A DNA stretch of 64,000 nt from Pogostemon cablin (Eukaryota > Streptophyta > Magnoliopsida > Lamiales > Lamiaceae). Both the position numbers and the translations under genes were made by a program. The notes under the pieces are model-generated. The model did not search any database, was not told the DNA's origin, and saw only the letters and a list, made by a program, of their open reading frames with translations. Location of the stretch: the NCBI GenBank assembly GCA_023678885.1, contig CM043005.1, positions 10,716,314 to 10,780,313 of the forward strand, read 5' to 3'. Below, piece by piece: positions 63,901-64,000 of the stretch. Positions within the stretch are counted from its first letter, which is position 1, and every line of letters starts with the position of its first letter.

Positions 63901-64000
63901 CGATGCATATTTCCTTCTTTTTTATGCTCGTTTTCTTGTAATGTTCCTCATTTTATTCGTTTCGATTCAGATTTCCTTCTTTTTGTTGCTCATTTTCTCG
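57958..64000 (+). repeat. Rearranged 2.78-kb HOR copies at right edge
   Basis: Anchor intervals here are 1,283 bp (57,958 to 59,241) and 3,474 bp (59,241 to 62,715), so units have been shortened and lengthened. Other anchors recur at 2,917 bp (60,300/63,217). The stretch from 61,980 joins two different parts of the unit (GACGCATATTTCC into CTTCTTTTTTATGCTCG), a clear recombination junction. The array continues beyond 64,000. Confidence 0.75.

Larger units (their letters stand above)
47164..64000 (+). repeat. 62-bp satellite array, right block
   Basis: The same satellite continues in the same orientation and phase to the right edge, all within the 2.78-kb HOR family. No gene, RNA gene or further insertion is seen. 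Several nearly identical open frames recur (130 codons at 47,588, 50,366, 53,144 and 55,224) because whole HOR units are repeated, not because a protein is conserved. Confidence 0.96.

Noticed and set aside
1..64000. CRISPR-like regular repeat array
   Set aside because: Units are contiguous and diverged with no unique spacers, and the setting is a plant nuclear genome.
1..64000. Telomeric or rDNA-spacer origin of the satellite
   Set aside because: There are no TTTAGGG tracts and no rRNA or tRNA gene sequence in the window, so there is nothing to support either origin.
1..64000. CENP-B-box-like motif in the monomer
   Set aside because: TTCG is present, but the A and CGGG parts of the motif are missing at the needed spacing.

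Overview
The window is plant nuclear heterochromatin with no host protein-coding gene that I can support. About 52.9 kb of the 64 kb is one head-to-tail satellite array. It is interrupted by two LTR-retrotransposon insertions: a 2,566-bp solo-LTR-like element (17,782-20,347) and an 8,499-bp Athila-like Ty3/Gypsy element (38,660-47,158). The Athila-type Gag/protease, the tRNA-Asp-type primer binding site and the LTR architecture point to a flowering plant, probably a dicot. I cannot name the species.

Satellite. The basic monomer is about 62 bp, and on the + strand it is pyrimidine-rich (about 73% T+C in my consensus). It is itself built of three related units of about 21 bp, each starting GAT and most carrying TTTCCTTC. 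Variants of about 60 bp and 68 bp occur. The monomers form higher-order repeats (HORs): a 372-bp hexamer near 9.2-9.9 kb, a unit of about 1,867 bp at 12.2-15.9 kb, four copies of a 1,821-bp unit at about 16.5-26.36 kb, and a second family with a 2,778-2,780-bp unit from about 28 kb to the right edge. The second family has contracted and expanded variants and a near-identical 3,459-bp tandem duplication at 31.56-38.47 kb. The array runs off both ends of the window.

Insertions. Both insertions have 5-bp target-site duplications (CCTTT and CATAT). Both can be checked against uninterrupted paralogous sites in neighbouring HOR copies, so their boundaries are firm. The Athila-like element has two LTRs (1,856 and 1,855 bp, about 1.8% different by hand count), a PBS, a polypurine tract and one intact 895-codon gag-protease frame. 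It has no reverse transcriptase, RNase H or integrase, so it could move only with enzymes from a partner element.

Most notable. Between Gag and protease the frame contains six tandem units of about 31 residues whose DNA forms GGTTCGACC/GGTCGAACC hairpins, and the same motif cluster is present in the LTRs. Downstream lies a row of three hairpins whose stems change in a compensated way. The satellite varies preferentially at its CpG sites, and its T-runs fall at about one per helical turn.
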